Source of the DNA: JAPPLB01 sp965206655
GTDB taxonomy: Bacteria; Acidobacteriota; Terriglobia; Bryobacterales; UBA6623
Length of the DNA stretch: 64,000 bases
Direction: 5' to 3'
Assembly: GCA_965206655.1 (NCBI GenBank)
Contig: CBDBKC010000023.1
Coordinates: forward strand, 8,927 to 72,926
Shown: positions 9,801-18,090 of the stretch, piece by piece
Layout: each line of letters opens with the position of its first letter
How positions within the stretch are numbered: position 1 is the first letter of the stretch
Notes under the pieces: model-generated
Seen by the model: only the letters and a program-made list of their open reading frames with translations
What the model was told of the DNA's origin: nothing
The model's database searches: none
Position numbers and translations under genes: made by a program

Positions 9801-10208
9801 ATGGCGGAGAGGCTCAGGCTGGAAGTCGCCGTCCCCGAACGTCAGCTCGTCAACGAAGAGGTTGACGAGGTCCAGGCACCCGCCGCCGGCGGCTATCTCG
9901 GCGTGCTGCCCGACCACGCGCCGCTTATGACGCAGCTCCAAGTCGGCGTCCTCTCGTTTCAGGCGGGCGGCAAAACACGCGTCATGGCGATCGATGGTGG
10001 AGTCATGCAAGTTCTCCCCGACCACGTCCGCGTGCTGGCGGATGCGGCTCAATGGGGTGATGAGGTGGATGTCGAGGAAGTGACCAAAGCCAAGGACGAG
10101 GCCACGAGACGGTTGCGGGAACGCGGGGCAGATGTTGATTTCGACCGCGACCGTGAGGTGGTTGCTCAAGCCCAAGCCAGGTTGGAGGCGCACGCCCGCT
10201 CGATCTGA
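9801..10208 (+). CDS. atpC: ATP synthase F1 epsilon subunit
   Basis: The 135-residue protein is the epsilon subunit, which sits on the rotor and can inhibit ATP hydrolysis. The N-terminal beta-sandwich is clear (LRLEVAVPERQLVNEEVDEVQAPAAGGYLGVLPDHAPLMTQLQVG, cited by its ends), followed by the AIDGGVMQVLPDHVRVLADAA strand pair and a helical C-terminus rich in charged residues. It is the last gene of the operon; a 172-base gap separates it from the EF-G-like gene. Confidence 0.95.
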   Translation: MAERLRLEVAVPERQLVNEEVDEVQAPAAGGYLGVLPDHAPLMTQLQVGVLSFQAGGKTRVMAIDGGVMQVLPDHVRVLADAAQWGDEVDVEEVTKAKDEATRRLRERGADVDFDRDREVVAQAQARLEAHARSI

Positions 10209-10380
10209 TCCCGTTAGTAGCGACCCTGATTGGGTGCGGCAACGAAGCCTCTCAACGCCGCTCGACAAACGCTACACTGGGTAAGTTTGGCTTGGAGTCG
10301 GCTACCGGCGGGCGAAGTGATTTCGGCCCGTTTTGGGATCACGGTGCAGTTCGCCTCCAGCGGGAGCAGAGGACTAGAGG

Positions 10381-12468
10381 ATGAAGGCATATCAGGGAAA
10401 CGATATTCGCAATATCGGCGTCGTCGGGCATCGTGACTGCGGCAAGACGAGCGCGGTAGCTGCTTTCCTCTACACCGCGGGTGCTACGAATCGCTTCACG
10501 AGTGTGGATGAAGGCAATACCGTCACCGACTTTGACGAAGAGGAGATCAACCGCAAGGTAACGATCACTTCCTCCCTGGCCTTTGTCGAATGGGACAAGA
10601 CGAAGATCAACTTCATCGATACGCCCGGCTACAACATTTTCATCAACGACGCCAAAGTCGCGTTGATCGCCGCCGGCACGGCGCTGATCGTGGTGGATGC
10701 GGTCAGCGGGGTCGAAGTCCAAACAGAAAAAGGGTGGAGCTTCGCCAAAGACTACGGCCAGGCGCGAGTCGTTCTCATCAACAAGATGGACAAGGAGCGG
10801 GCGGACTTCAGCAAGGCCCTCGCCGATGTTCAGCAAGTTCTGAGTAAGAAAGCCGTTGCCGTCCAATTGCCGATTGGCTCGGAAAAGGACTTCAACGGAG
10901 TCGTCGACCTGGTCCATGAGAAGGCGTATGTGTACGAGGCCGGCGGCGACGGCAAGGGCAAGGAAATAGATATCCCGGCTGAGATGGCCTCGGATGTTGA
11001 GTCGGCCCGCGAAAGCCTGATCGAAGCCGTCGCGGAATGCGACGACGACCTGCTGAACGAGTATCTCGAGAATCTGACCCTGCCGCCGGAGAGGGTGCTG
11101 GCCGGCTTAATGAAGGGCATCCTTGCGCAGAATATCTTTCCCGTCATGTGCGTCTCCGCCGTACACAACATCGGGTCCGGCGCAGTGCTCGACTTTTTGC
11201 GAGCCTTCTCTCCCGCACCCACTGTGCGGAACGAGTTCCAAGCCGAAGGCGATGTCACGCGAAAGATGTCCGACAGCGAACCGCTCTCATTGTTCGTTTA
11301 CAAAACCGCCGCTGACGCCTTCGCGGGCCGCGTCAGCTACTTCAAAGTGGTGTCGGGCGTATTGAACAACGACGACCACGTATATAACTACGACCGTGAC
11401 TCGTCGGAGCGGGTGTCGCGCATCAGTCTGGTCTTTGGCAAGGAGTTGAGGCCGGTTAACGCCATTCACGCCGGTGATTTGGGAGCGGTCGCCAAGTTGA
11501 AGGACACGCTCACCGGGGACAGTCTCGGCGACAAAGCGCATCCGATTTCCTATCCGAAGGCCGTCATGCCGGTGCCGGCCATCGCTTACGCCATCGAGCC
11601 GAAGACACGCAACGACGAGGACCGCCTCGGGCAGTCGATCCACCGGATTCTCGAAGAAGATCCAGCCCTCAACTTCTACCGGGATCCGCAGACGAAAGAG
11701 TTCCTGCTTGGCGGCAACGGGCAGCAGCATCTCGAGATCGTGGTCAGCAAGCTCAAGAAGCGGTACCAGGTCGAAGTCGAGCTTCACGCGCCGAAGATCC
11801 CCTACCGGGAGACGATCCGCGGCCGAGCCGACGTTTCAGGACGCCACAAGAAGCAGACCGGCGGTCACGGCCAGTTCGGCGATTGCAAGATCAGGATGGA
11901 ACCGCTCGAGCGCGGCAAGAACTTCGAGTTTTCGAATGAGATCTTCGGCGGCTCGATCCCGAAGACCTACATCCCCGCAGTTGAGAAGGGCATTCTCGAA
12001 GCCTCCGAAAAGGGCTACCTGGCCGGATATCCTGTTGTCGACTTTAAGGTGATCTTGTACGACGGCTCCTATCATGACGTCGACTCGTCGGAATTGGCAT
12101 TCAAGCTGGCGGGCCGCAAAGCCTTCCGCGCCGCCATGGAGAAGGCGAAGCCGGCCCTGCTCGAACCGATCATGCACGTCGAGATCGTTGCGCCCATGGA
12201 CTTCGCCGGCGACCTGATGGGCGATCTCAACAGCCGCCGGGGACGTATCCAGGGGATGGAGACCCGTGGCAGCAATCAGATCATCCGCGCCGACGTTCCG
12301 ATGGCCGAGATGTTGACCTACGCCAACGACCTCACGTCGATGACCCAGGGGCGCGGCTCGTTCACGATGGAGATGGCGAACTATGACTTTATTCCGAGTC
12401 AGTTCGCTGAGAAAGTCATCGCGGCCGCCAAGGCTGGAAGCGCCGGCGTGGAAGAAGACGAAGACTAA
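10381..12468 (+). CDS. Elongation factor G-like translational GTPase (EF-G2 type)
   Basis: The 695-residue protein has all five EF-G domains: the GTPase domain with G1 GHRDCGKTS (residues 16-24), G3 DTPGY (80-84) and G4 NKMDK (134-138), then domain II, domain III (DRLGQSIHRILEEDPAL), domain IV (GRHKKQTGGHGQFGD and DVDSSELAFKLAGRKAF) and domain V (GRIQGMETRGSNQIIRADVP). The P-loop differs from the usual GHIDAGKTT of canonical FusA, and the effector region is also divergent. This points to the EF-G2/EF-G-like group, which can act in translocation or recycling and does not always replace EF-G. No rpsL, rpsG or tuf genes are adjacent, which supports a paralogue rather than the str-operon copy. 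A palindromic repeat follows 40 bases downstream. Confidence 0.88.
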   Translation: MKAYQGNDIRNIGVVGHRDCGKTSAVAAFLYTAGATNRFTSVDEGNTVTDFDEEEINRKVTITSSLAFVEWDKTKINFIDTPGYNIFINDAKVALIAAGTALIVVDAVSGVEVQTEKGWSFAKDYGQARVVLINKMDKERADFSKALADVQQVLSKKAVAVQLPIGSEKDFNGVVDLVHEKAYVYEAGGDGKGKEIDIPAEMASDVESARESLIEAVAECDDDLLNEYLENLTLPPERVLAGLMKGILAQNIFPVMCVSAVHNIGSGAVLDFLRAFSPAPTVRNEFQAEGDVTRKMSDSEPLSLFVYKTAADAFAGRVSYFKVVSGVLNNDDHVYNYDRDSSERVSRISLVFGKELRPVNAIHAGDLGAVAKLKDTLTGDSLGDKAHPISYPKAVMPVPAIAYAIEPKTRNDEDRLGQSIHRILEEDPALNFYRDPQTKEFLLGGNGQQHLEIVVSKLKKRYQVEVELHAPKIPYRETIRGRADVSGRHKKQTGGHGQFGDCKIRMEPLERGKNFEFSNEIFGGSIPKTYIPAVEKGILEASEKGYLAGYPVVDFKVILYDGSYHDVDSSELAFKLAGRKAFRAAMEKAKPALLEPIMHVEIVAPMDFAGDLMGDLNSRRGRIQGMETRGSNQIIRADVPMAEMLTYANDLTSMTQGRGSFTMEMANYDFIPSQFAEKVIAAAKAGSAGVEEDED

Positions 12469-12507
12469 ACGGGTTCGGCTGCCTTGGGGGTTCATCAACG
12501 CAGGCTC

Positions 12508-12618
12508 AGGGGCTGTGAAAAAACTGGGGACAGTCCACGGCGCGCCGCTCATGAACGCTACGAGCAAAGCAGTTACGCGGGCGGCGCTTGATACAGTCCC
12601 CGTTTTTTCACAGCCCCT
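12508..12618. repeat. REP-like palindrome, 111 bp, between EF-G-like gene and serA
   Basis: The left arm AGGGGCTGTGAAAAAAC (12508-12524) is matched perfectly by its reverse complement at 12602-12618, giving a 17-bp outer stem. A further inner match continues through GGGGACAGT versus GGGGACTGT. The centre of about 50 bases is GC-rich. It shares the GAAAAAA..GG(G/T)GAC(A/T)GTC core with the element at 3739-3818. The arm could act as a transcription terminator for the upstream gene; the serA start follows only 37 bases later. Confidence 0.75.
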
Positions 12619-12654
12619 CACGCCCGCGGCTGTGAGTTTGACTGGAAACCTGCT

Positions 12655-14250
12655 TTGAATATTCTTATCGCCGACGCCGTTTCACCCTCCGCCCTTGAAG
12701 TCCTGCGCGCCGAAGCGGGCTGGGAGGTGATTGCCTCCTCGCCGCAAGAATTCCAGGCGCATCTGCCCGACGCCCACGCGCTGCTCATCCGCAGCGGCGC
12801 TAAAGTCACCGCCGAGGTTCTCGAAAAGGCTCCTCATTTGCGCGTCATCGGACGAGCCGGTGTCGGTATCGACAATGTTGACGTCGACGCGGCGACCGCG
12901 TGTGGCGTTCTGGTCATGAACACGCCCGGCGGCAACGCCATTTCTGTCGCCGAGCATACGCTGGCGCTGATGCTCGCCTCCGCCCGCTCGATTCCGGCGG
13001 CGGCCGAATCCACGAAGTCCGGCAAGTGGGAAAGGAAGAAGTTCCTCGGCACCGAACTCAACGGCAAGACGCTCGGCATCGTTGGGCTCGGCAATATCGG
13101 CTTGCTTGTTGCCCGTCGCGCACGCCCTTTCGGCATGAAGCTACTCGCGTATGACCCTTTCGTGAATCCCGACATCGCTCGCGACCGCGGGGTCGAGATG
13201 GTCACACTCGATGAGATTTACGCCAACAGCGACTACATCAGCCTGCACCTTTCGCTCAACGACAGTACTCGCAACCTTCTGGACGAAGAAGCGTTCGCCA
13301 AGATGAAGGACGGCGTCCGCATCATCAACTGCGCGCGCGGCGAACTGATCGACACCGGCGCGGTGCAGAGAGCGCTTGCGAGCGGCAAGGTGGCCGGAGC
13401 CGCGCTCGACGTTTTTGCCGAAGAGCCCCCCGAGCCCGATTCCCCGTTGCTGGCCGACCCGGGTGTGATCGCGACGCCGCACATCGGTGGCTCGACCGAA
13501 GAAGCCCAGGAAACTGTCGGCATCCGTATCGCCGAGCAGGTCCGCGACTACCTCCGAAGCGGCGTCGTTCTCAATGCGGTTAACATGCCGTCGATCAACG
13601 CCGAGCAGTATGAGCGCCTGCGGCCCGACCTCGACCTCGCTGAGCGCCTAGGCTCGTTCGCCGCGCAGATCGCAACGGGCCGACCGAGCCGCGTCAAGTT
13701 CATCTACGCGGGCAATCTCGGCAAAACCAACTCCGGCCTCGTCCGCAACGCGGCGCTCTGCGGCATACTGAAGCGCTACCTGTCGAGCCCGCCGAACCTG
13801 ATCAACGCGAACCGCATCGCCGAGCAGCGTGGCCTGTCGATCAGTGAAAGCCGCCATGGTCGCCGCTACGGCAGCGATTCGCTAACCATCGTCATCGAGA
13901 CCGACGAAGGTCAGCGAACCGCCGAAGGCACCGTCTTCTCCGACGGCTCCCCGCGGCTTATCAGCGTCGACGGCATCTACGTCGAAACCCGCCTGATCGG
14001 TCACATGGTCTTCACGAAGAATGTTGACGTTCCCGGCGTGATCGGCCGCATGGGGAGCCTGTTGGGTGAGAACAAGATCAACATCGCCGACTTTTCGTTG
14101 GGCCGTGAAGAGGATCATCAGCCTGCTTCCGAGCCCGCCGTCGCCGTAGCGGTTGTGCGGATCGACGAGCCGCTTCCGAAGCCTGTGCTGGACAAGCTTC
14201 TCGAGTTGGAGGCTGTTGAGTACGCGCAGACGATTGAATTGCCGGCTTAG
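12655..14250 (+). CDS. serA: D-3-phosphoglycerate dehydrogenase
   Basis: This 531-residue enzyme oxidises 3-phosphoglycerate to 3-phosphohydroxypyruvate, the first step of serine synthesis. The NAD-binding motif is GIVGLGNIG at residues 141-149, the substrate arginine is in NCARGELID (R228), and the catalytic histidine is H276 in PHIGGSTEEAQE. An intervening ASB domain (about 315-450) and a C-terminal ACT regulatory domain (about 455-531, VFTKNVDVPGVIGRMGSLLG) make it the long, type 1 form. The start is TTG at 12655, the only one fitting MNILIADAVSPSALEVL. The stop codon TAG at 14248-14250 is formed by the inverted repeat of an IS4-family element, so the last residues may have been altered by the insertion. 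Confidence 0.95.
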   Translation: MNILIADAVSPSALEVLRAEAGWEVIASSPQEFQAHLPDAHALLIRSGAKVTAEVLEKAPHLRVIGRAGVGIDNVDVDAATACGVLVMNTPGGNAISVAEHTLALMLASARSIPAAAESTKSGKWERKKFLGTELNGKTLGIVGLGNIGLLVARRARPFGMKLLAYDPFVNPDIARDRGVEMVTLDEIYANSDYISLHLSLNDSTRNLLDEEAFAKMKDGVRIINCARGELIDTGAVQRALASGKVAGAALDVFAEEPPEPDSPLLADPGVIATPHIGGSTEEAQETVGIRIAEQVRDYLRSGVVLNAVNMPSINAEQYERLRPDLDLAERLGSFAAQIATGRPSRVKFIYAGNLGKTNSGLVRNAALCGILKRYLSSPPNLINANRIAEQRGLSISESRHGRRYGSDSLTIVIETDEGQRTAEGTVFSDGSPRLISVDGIYVETRLIGHMVFTKNVDVPGVIGRMGSLLGENKINIADFSLGREEDHQPASEPAVAVAVVRIDEPLPKPVLDKLLELEAVEYAQTIELPA

Positions 14251-15714
14251 CCTCAATACTCTTCACTTAAGAACCCTCACGCAGGCCGCAAAGTCGATGC
14301 GGAGGCGCGGCAACGCGCCGCGTGGTCGCAGCTTGTAGCCACTCATTTTGCGCTTAACCCCGCGCGGACGCTGCATGCCGCGGCTCGACCGCACGCGCTC
14401 CTGCAGCAGCTCCGCCAAAACCCCCTTATGAAACTTGCGTTTGTCCTGAGGGGGGAATCGCGACCGCTTGGGCCATCTTGCGTCGCACCACCCGCACCGC
14501 GTGCAGGTAGGAGAGGCGATCCGGATCTTCGTCGGCCTCCAAGGCGGCTTCGTGCAGCAGCCCGCGGATCGCGAAATGCGCCATCAGTAAGCCGTAAAAT
14601 TCCTGGCGCACCAACTCCGGCGTCTTGCTGCGCAACACCATGCGCGCCCCGCGCAAATGCGTCTTGAGCTCGTCAAGCGCGCTTTCGATCTCCCAGCGTT
14701 CGCAGTACAGCGCCGCCAGTTCCACAGCCGGCGCTTGGGAGGGATCGAGGATCGTCGTCACCAGTCGATAGAAGGGCTCGGCATGCTCGACGCCTTCGAG
14801 ACGATACTCGATCACGCGCACCGGCAGCGGGTTGCGGCGCTTGCGCCAGTCGCCTTCCGAAGCGTAGATCGCGCTGCGGTAGGAGCCGTCCGCAAAGCGC
14901 TCGAGCACTTCCAAGCGCAGATGCTTCTTAGCCCGCCACAGCAGTTGCGCGCCCGTCTGGCGTGCTTGCCGCCACAGCTGGTAGCCGAGGAAGTTGCGGT
15001 CGGCTAAGCACAACATATCCTTCTCGAGTGCCGGCAACACCTGTTTGGCGAGCGTGATCTCACCCCTCGCGCAGGGACCCATGCGGCTGGCGAACAGTAC
15101 ATGGGTGCCGTTTTCCAGCAACGAGACAAAGCGCAGCTGAGGAAACGCGCTCGCTCCCCGCGACGCACCCGGATAGCCGAACGCCGTGCGGTTGGCGGCC
15201 TGATCGGCCACATCGAGCGTCGAGCCGTCGAGCGAAACCAAGCGCCATTCCCGATAGAACGATCCGCGCGTCTTTTTCGTCGCCAACGGTCGTATCAACT
15301 CATCATGCAGCCGCTCGACCGGCTCCACCCCCAATCGCGAACGGGCTTGCGAGATCCCCGAATCGCCCGCCACCTTGAGGGGCGTCGCAGGGTCCTGCAG
15401 CCACTGTAGTCCTTCCAGCAGACAACGCAGCACCTCGCGGTAGGACGACTGCATGAACAGCGCCAGAGCGATGACGTAGTAGACCATCACATGCGCTGGC
15501 AAGTCCCGTTGTCGCCGCGAGGCCCGCCCGCAGTCCCGCAACACACGATCGATCTTGTGACGCGGGAACCAGCGCGTGATCACTCCCAGGCTGATGTAGT
15601 CGGTAATACGGCTGCCTGCCGGCAGCGCTGCTCTCGTTCGTGCCATCTGTGGCCTCCTGTGCTCTAAAAACAGAATGCCACAAAAATGTTATAAAGTGAA
15701 GAGTATTGAGGCTA
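14248..15714. mobile_element. IS4-family insertion sequence, complete, about 1.47 kb
   Basis: The ends carry a perfect 21-bp inverted repeat: TAG followed by CCTCAATACTCTTCACTT at 14248-14268, and its reverse complement at 15694-15714. Between them lies a single intact transposase gene on the minus strand. I could not see an identical target duplication: the flanks AATTGCCGGCT and GGTCGCGCTTA differ, so the element may have rearranged or lost one flank. The left repeat overlaps the serA stop codon. A second, imperfect copy of the repeat lies at 15775-15790. Confidence 0.85.
14426..15646 (-). CDS. IS4-family transposase
   Basis: The 406-residue protein has the IS4 N-terminal domain (DYISLGVITRWFPRHKIDRVL, about residues 15-110) and a DDE catalytic domain. 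The first aspartate is in LVSLDGSTLDVAD, the second in LCLADRNFLGYQLW, and the glutamate lies in the YCERWEIESALDELK motif, which fits the IS4 signature Y-2-R-3-E-6-K exactly. The gene is uninterrupted and fills most of the element between the inverted repeats, so it may still be active. Confidence 0.93.
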   Translation of the reverse strand: MARTRAALPAGSRITDYISLGVITRWFPRHKIDRVLRDCGRASRRQRDLPAHVMVYYVIALALFMQSSYREVLRCLLEGLQWLQDPATPLKVAGDSGISQARSRLGVEPVERLHDELIRPLATKKTRGSFYREWRLVSLDGSTLDVADQAANRTAFGYPGASRGASAFPQLRFVSLLENGTHVLFASRMGPCARGEITLAKQVLPALEKDMLCLADRNFLGYQLWRQARQTGAQLLWRAKKHLRLEVLERFADGSYRSAIYASEGDWRKRRNPLPVRVIEYRLEGVEHAEPFYRLVTTILDPSQAPAVELAALYCERWEIESALDELKTHLRGARMVLRSKTPELVRQEFYGLLMAHFAIRGLLHEAALEADEDPDRLSYLHAVRVVRRKMAQAVAIPPSGQTQVS

Positions 15715-15755
15715 GGTCGCGCTTAGCGCGACCCGGCACGGCGCTGCCGTGCGCC
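15715..15755. repeat. Two adjacent perfect hairpins next to the IS4 right end
   Basis: GGTCGCGCT and AGCGCGACC (15715-15733) form a 9-bp stem with a one-base loop. It is followed at once by GCACGGC, loop GCT, GCCGTGC (about 15736-15752), a 7-bp stem. The pair sits between the IS right inverted repeat and the solo repeat at 15775, and looks like a piece of an intergenic repeat family. Confidence 0.6.
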
Positions 15756-15774
15756 ACACGTGGTGTTCGCATCC

Positions 15775-15790
15775 AAAGTGAAAAGTATTG
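15775..15790. repeat. Solo copy of the IS4 terminal inverted repeat
   Basis: AAAGTGAAAAGTATTG matches the IS right end AAAGTGAAGAGTATTG at 15 of 16 positions, in the same orientation, 82 bases further out. It may be the scar of an older related insertion. Confidence 0.5.
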
Positions 15791-15883
15791 TGCCCAGCCC
15801 GTGTTCCTGATCTGGTAAAGAGGCGCAATGGTCCCTGTTTGCGAGGTGCTCGTAAAATGACGGCGTCATCGGCTCGCACAACC

Positions 15884-15940
15884 CTTGCTGTGGCGAGCCG
15901 CATGCTATAGTCTTTAACCGACAATCAACGGTCGGTTAAA
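15884..15940 (+). promoter_or_regulatory. Promoter with perfect 10-bp palindromic operator upstream of the rhodanese gene
   Basis: A -10 box TATAGT (15906-15911), extended by TG upstream, follows a weak -35 TTGCTG (15885-15890). Directly downstream, TTTAACCGAC (15913-15922) and GTCGGTTAAA (15931-15940) form a perfect inverted repeat with an 8-base spacer. This position overlaps the expected transcription start, as for a repressor operator. The ACCGAC...GTCGGT form resembles TetR-family sites; no such regulator is encoded nearby. Confidence 0.6.
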
Positions 15941-15968
15941 CCATCGCACTACTGAGGAACACAAAACA

Positions 15969-16814
15969 ATGGCTGACTACGCACACCCCGAAATGCTCGT
16001 AAGCACGGATTGGGTCGCCGATCACGCAGGTGACAGTAACGTGCAAGTAGTAGAGGTCGATGTCGATACGAGTGCGTACGACGAAGGCCACATCTCCGGC
16101 GCGGTCGGCTGGTCTTGGAATACACAGCTCTGCGATACCGTGCAGCGCGACATCATTCCCTTGGGCGAGTTCGGTAATCTCATGTCCGGCTCCGGTATCG
16201 GGAATGACACGACGGTTGTTCTCTACGGGGACAACAACAACTGGTTCGCGGCCTGGGCTCTGTGGCAGCTCAAAATCTACGGCCACAAAGATGTACGGCT
16301 GATGAACGGCGGGCGTAAGAAGTGGGTCGCCGAAGGCCGGGATCTGACGCAGGATGCCCCTTCACCGGCGGCGGCGAGCTATGCTGCCGCCTCTCCCAAT
16401 AATTCGATTCGCGCTTTTCTGCCCGATGTCTACGCGGCCGTTGCCGCCGGGACCGTCGAGCTGGTGGACGTCCGCAGCCCGGACGAGTTCAGCGGCAAGA
16501 TTCTCTCGCCTCCCGGTCTGCCGGAAACGTGCCAGCGCGGCGGGCATATCCCCGGCGCGAGCAACATTCCGTGGGCCAAGGCCTGCAACGACGACGGTAC
16601 GTTCAAGAACGCCGACGAGTTGAAGGCACTTTACGAAGGCGCGGGCATCACGGGCACGAAGCCCGTCATCGCCTACTGCCGGATCGGGGAGCGTTCGAGC
16701 CATAGCTGGTTTGTGCTGAAGTATCTGCTGGGTCTCAATGGCGTAACGAACTATGACGGCTCCTGGACCGAGTGGGGCAACCTTGTCGGCGCCCCGGTCG
16801 CAAAGGGCGCCTAA
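15969..16814 (+). CDS. Thiosulfate sulfurtransferase (tandem rhodanese)
   Basis: The 281-residue protein has two rhodanese domains, the inactive N-terminal one (about 10-125) and the catalytic C-terminal one (about 155-278). The active cysteine is C237 in the loop YCRIGERSSH, which is the form seen in actinobacterial CysA-type thiosulfate sulfurtransferases rather than the CGSGVTA loop of 3-mercaptopyruvate sulfurtransferases. It transfers sulfane sulfur from thiosulfate to cyanide or protein thiols in the cytoplasm; no signal peptide is present. A small unknown protein follows after 12 bases and is probably cotranscribed. A palindromic operator precedes it, so expression is likely regulated. 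Confidence 0.92.
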   Translation: MADYAHPEMLVSTDWVADHAGDSNVQVVEVDVDTSAYDEGHISGAVGWSWNTQLCDTVQRDIIPLGEFGNLMSGSGIGNDTTVVLYGDNNNWFAAWALWQLKIYGHKDVRLMNGGRKKWVAEGRDLTQDAPSPAAASYAAASPNNSIRAFLPDVYAAVAAGTVELVDVRSPDEFSGKILSPPGLPETCQRGGHIPGASNIPWAKACNDDGTFKNADELKALYEGAGITGTKPVIAYCRIGERSSHSWFVLKYLLGLNGVTNYDGSWTEWGNLVGAPVAKGA

Positions 16815-16826
16815 GGACCAGGATCG

Positions 16827-17054
16827 ATGAAACCGGAAGATCATTCCGAACGCGCCCTGGAGTTGGCTGGTTGGCCGGTACGGGTCATCTCGTACAAGCT
16901 GGGCGATAAGTATCTCGCCACTGCCGATAACGTCTCTCCGGGCGCGAATATCGCGCGAGCGGAAGGCCCAACGAAGGAAGCCGCCGAGCGCGACGTCCTT
17001 GCCAAGGCCGAGGAGCGCTTGGGCCGGACGCGCACGATGCCGATCGAATCGTAG
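16827..17054 (+). CDS. Small hypothetical protein downstream of rhodanese
   Basis: This 75-residue product is not a family I recognise. It is charged, without signal peptide or membrane segment; the core ALELAGWPVRVISYKLGDKY and the following TKEAAERDVLAKAEERLG helix suggest a small alpha/beta fold. It begins 12 bases after the sulfurtransferase stop codon and is in the same direction, so the two are likely one transcript. A role with the sulfurtransferase is suggested only by position. Confidence 0.65.
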   Translation: MKPEDHSERALELAGWPVRVISYKLGDKYLATADNVSPGANIARAEGPTKEAAERDVLAKAEERLGRTRTMPIES

Positions 17055-17172
17055 CGACGCAAACGAATCATTGTCTTTGTCTCTTTGTGGGCGGGACGCA
17101 TGTCGTCCCGCCCTTTTTCTATGCCGCCGAGAGCCGTGCTATGATGCCGGTTTTCCTGACCCGGAGTCTCAT

Positions 17173-18090
17173 TTGCCTGCTCGTATTCTTAGCGGAAATC
17201 GCATTCGCGACGAGATCCTCGCCGAAGTTGCGGAAGACGTAAAGGCGCTCGTGGCGTCGGGCGTGAAACCCGGCCTGGCGGCCGTGCTTGTCGGTGATGA
17301 CCCTGCCTCGCGGATCTATGTCCGCAACAAGGTAAGGGCCTGTGAGCAGGTCGGCATCTTCAGCGAAACAATCACGCCTCCCGCGCTCTCGACGACGGAG
17401 GAGTTGCTCGCTCTGATCGAAGACCTGAATAACCGCGATGACATCGACGGCATCCTCGTACAACTGCCGCTGCCCGCACAAGTGGATTCGGCGATGATCT
17501 TGCCGGCCGTATCACCCGCGAAGGATGTGGATGGATTCCATCCGTTTAATGTGGGCGCCCTCGTGACGAAGCGGCGGGGACCCGTTCCGTGTACCCCCTC
17601 GGGGCTGATTCAGATCCTCAAGCGCAGCGAGATACCGATCGCCGGCAAGCGGGCCGTCATCGTGGGACGCAGCGACATCGTCGGTAAGCCGGCGGCCTTG
17701 TTGCTATTGCACGAAAACGCGACGGTGACGATCTGCCATTCGAAGACCGTGGATTTGCCGGCTGTGGCCCGTGAGGCGGATATCCTCGTGGCCGCCATCG
17801 GACGGCCAGCGTTTGTGACGCGGGATTTTATCAAGCCGGGCGCGGTCGTGCTCGACGTCGGGATCAATCGGCTCACCGATCCGGACCAAGTGGAAACAAT
17901 TTGCGCCGGTCTGCCGAAGAAGCTCGAAGGATTCCGCAGCCAAGGTTCGGTGTTGGTGGGAGATGTACATCCAAAGGATGTGGTGGAAATAGCTGGCGCT
18001 TACACGCCGGTTCCGGGCGGGGTCGGGCCGTTGACAATTGCGATGCTGATGGTCAATACCCTTCAGGCCGCCCGCCAACGCCGCGGCTAG
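17173..18090 (+). CDS. folD: Bifunctional methylenetetrahydrofolate dehydrogenase/cyclohydrolase
   Basis: The 305-residue enzyme interconverts 5,10-methylene-, methenyl- and 10-formyl-tetrahydrofolate in one-carbon metabolism. SRIYVRNKVRACEQVGI carries the family tyrosine and catalytic lysine (Y49, K53), ILVQLPLP and the DVDGFHPFNVG segment bind folate, and AVIVGRSDIVGKPAALLL is the NADP-binding loop. The C-terminal TPVPGGVGPLTIAMLM motif is intact. The start is TTG at 17173 with GGAG 6 bases upstream; the open frame extends further upstream but that part does not match the family. Its stop codon overlaps the stop of the convergent PQQ dehydrogenase by 4 bases. Confidence 0.95.
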   Translation: MPARILSGNRIRDEILAEVAEDVKALVASGVKPGLAAVLVGDDPASRIYVRNKVRACEQVGIFSETITPPALSTTEELLALIEDLNNRDDIDGILVQLPLPAQVDSAMILPAVSPAKDVDGFHPFNVGALVTKRRGPVPCTPSGLIQILKRSEIPIAGKRAVIVGRSDIVGKPAALLLLHENATVTICHSKTVDLPAVAREADILVAAIGRPAFVTRDFIKPGAVVLDVGINRLTDPDQVETICAGLPKKLEGFRSQGSVLVGDVHPKDVVEIAGAYTPVPGGVGPLTIAMLMVNTLQAARQRRG

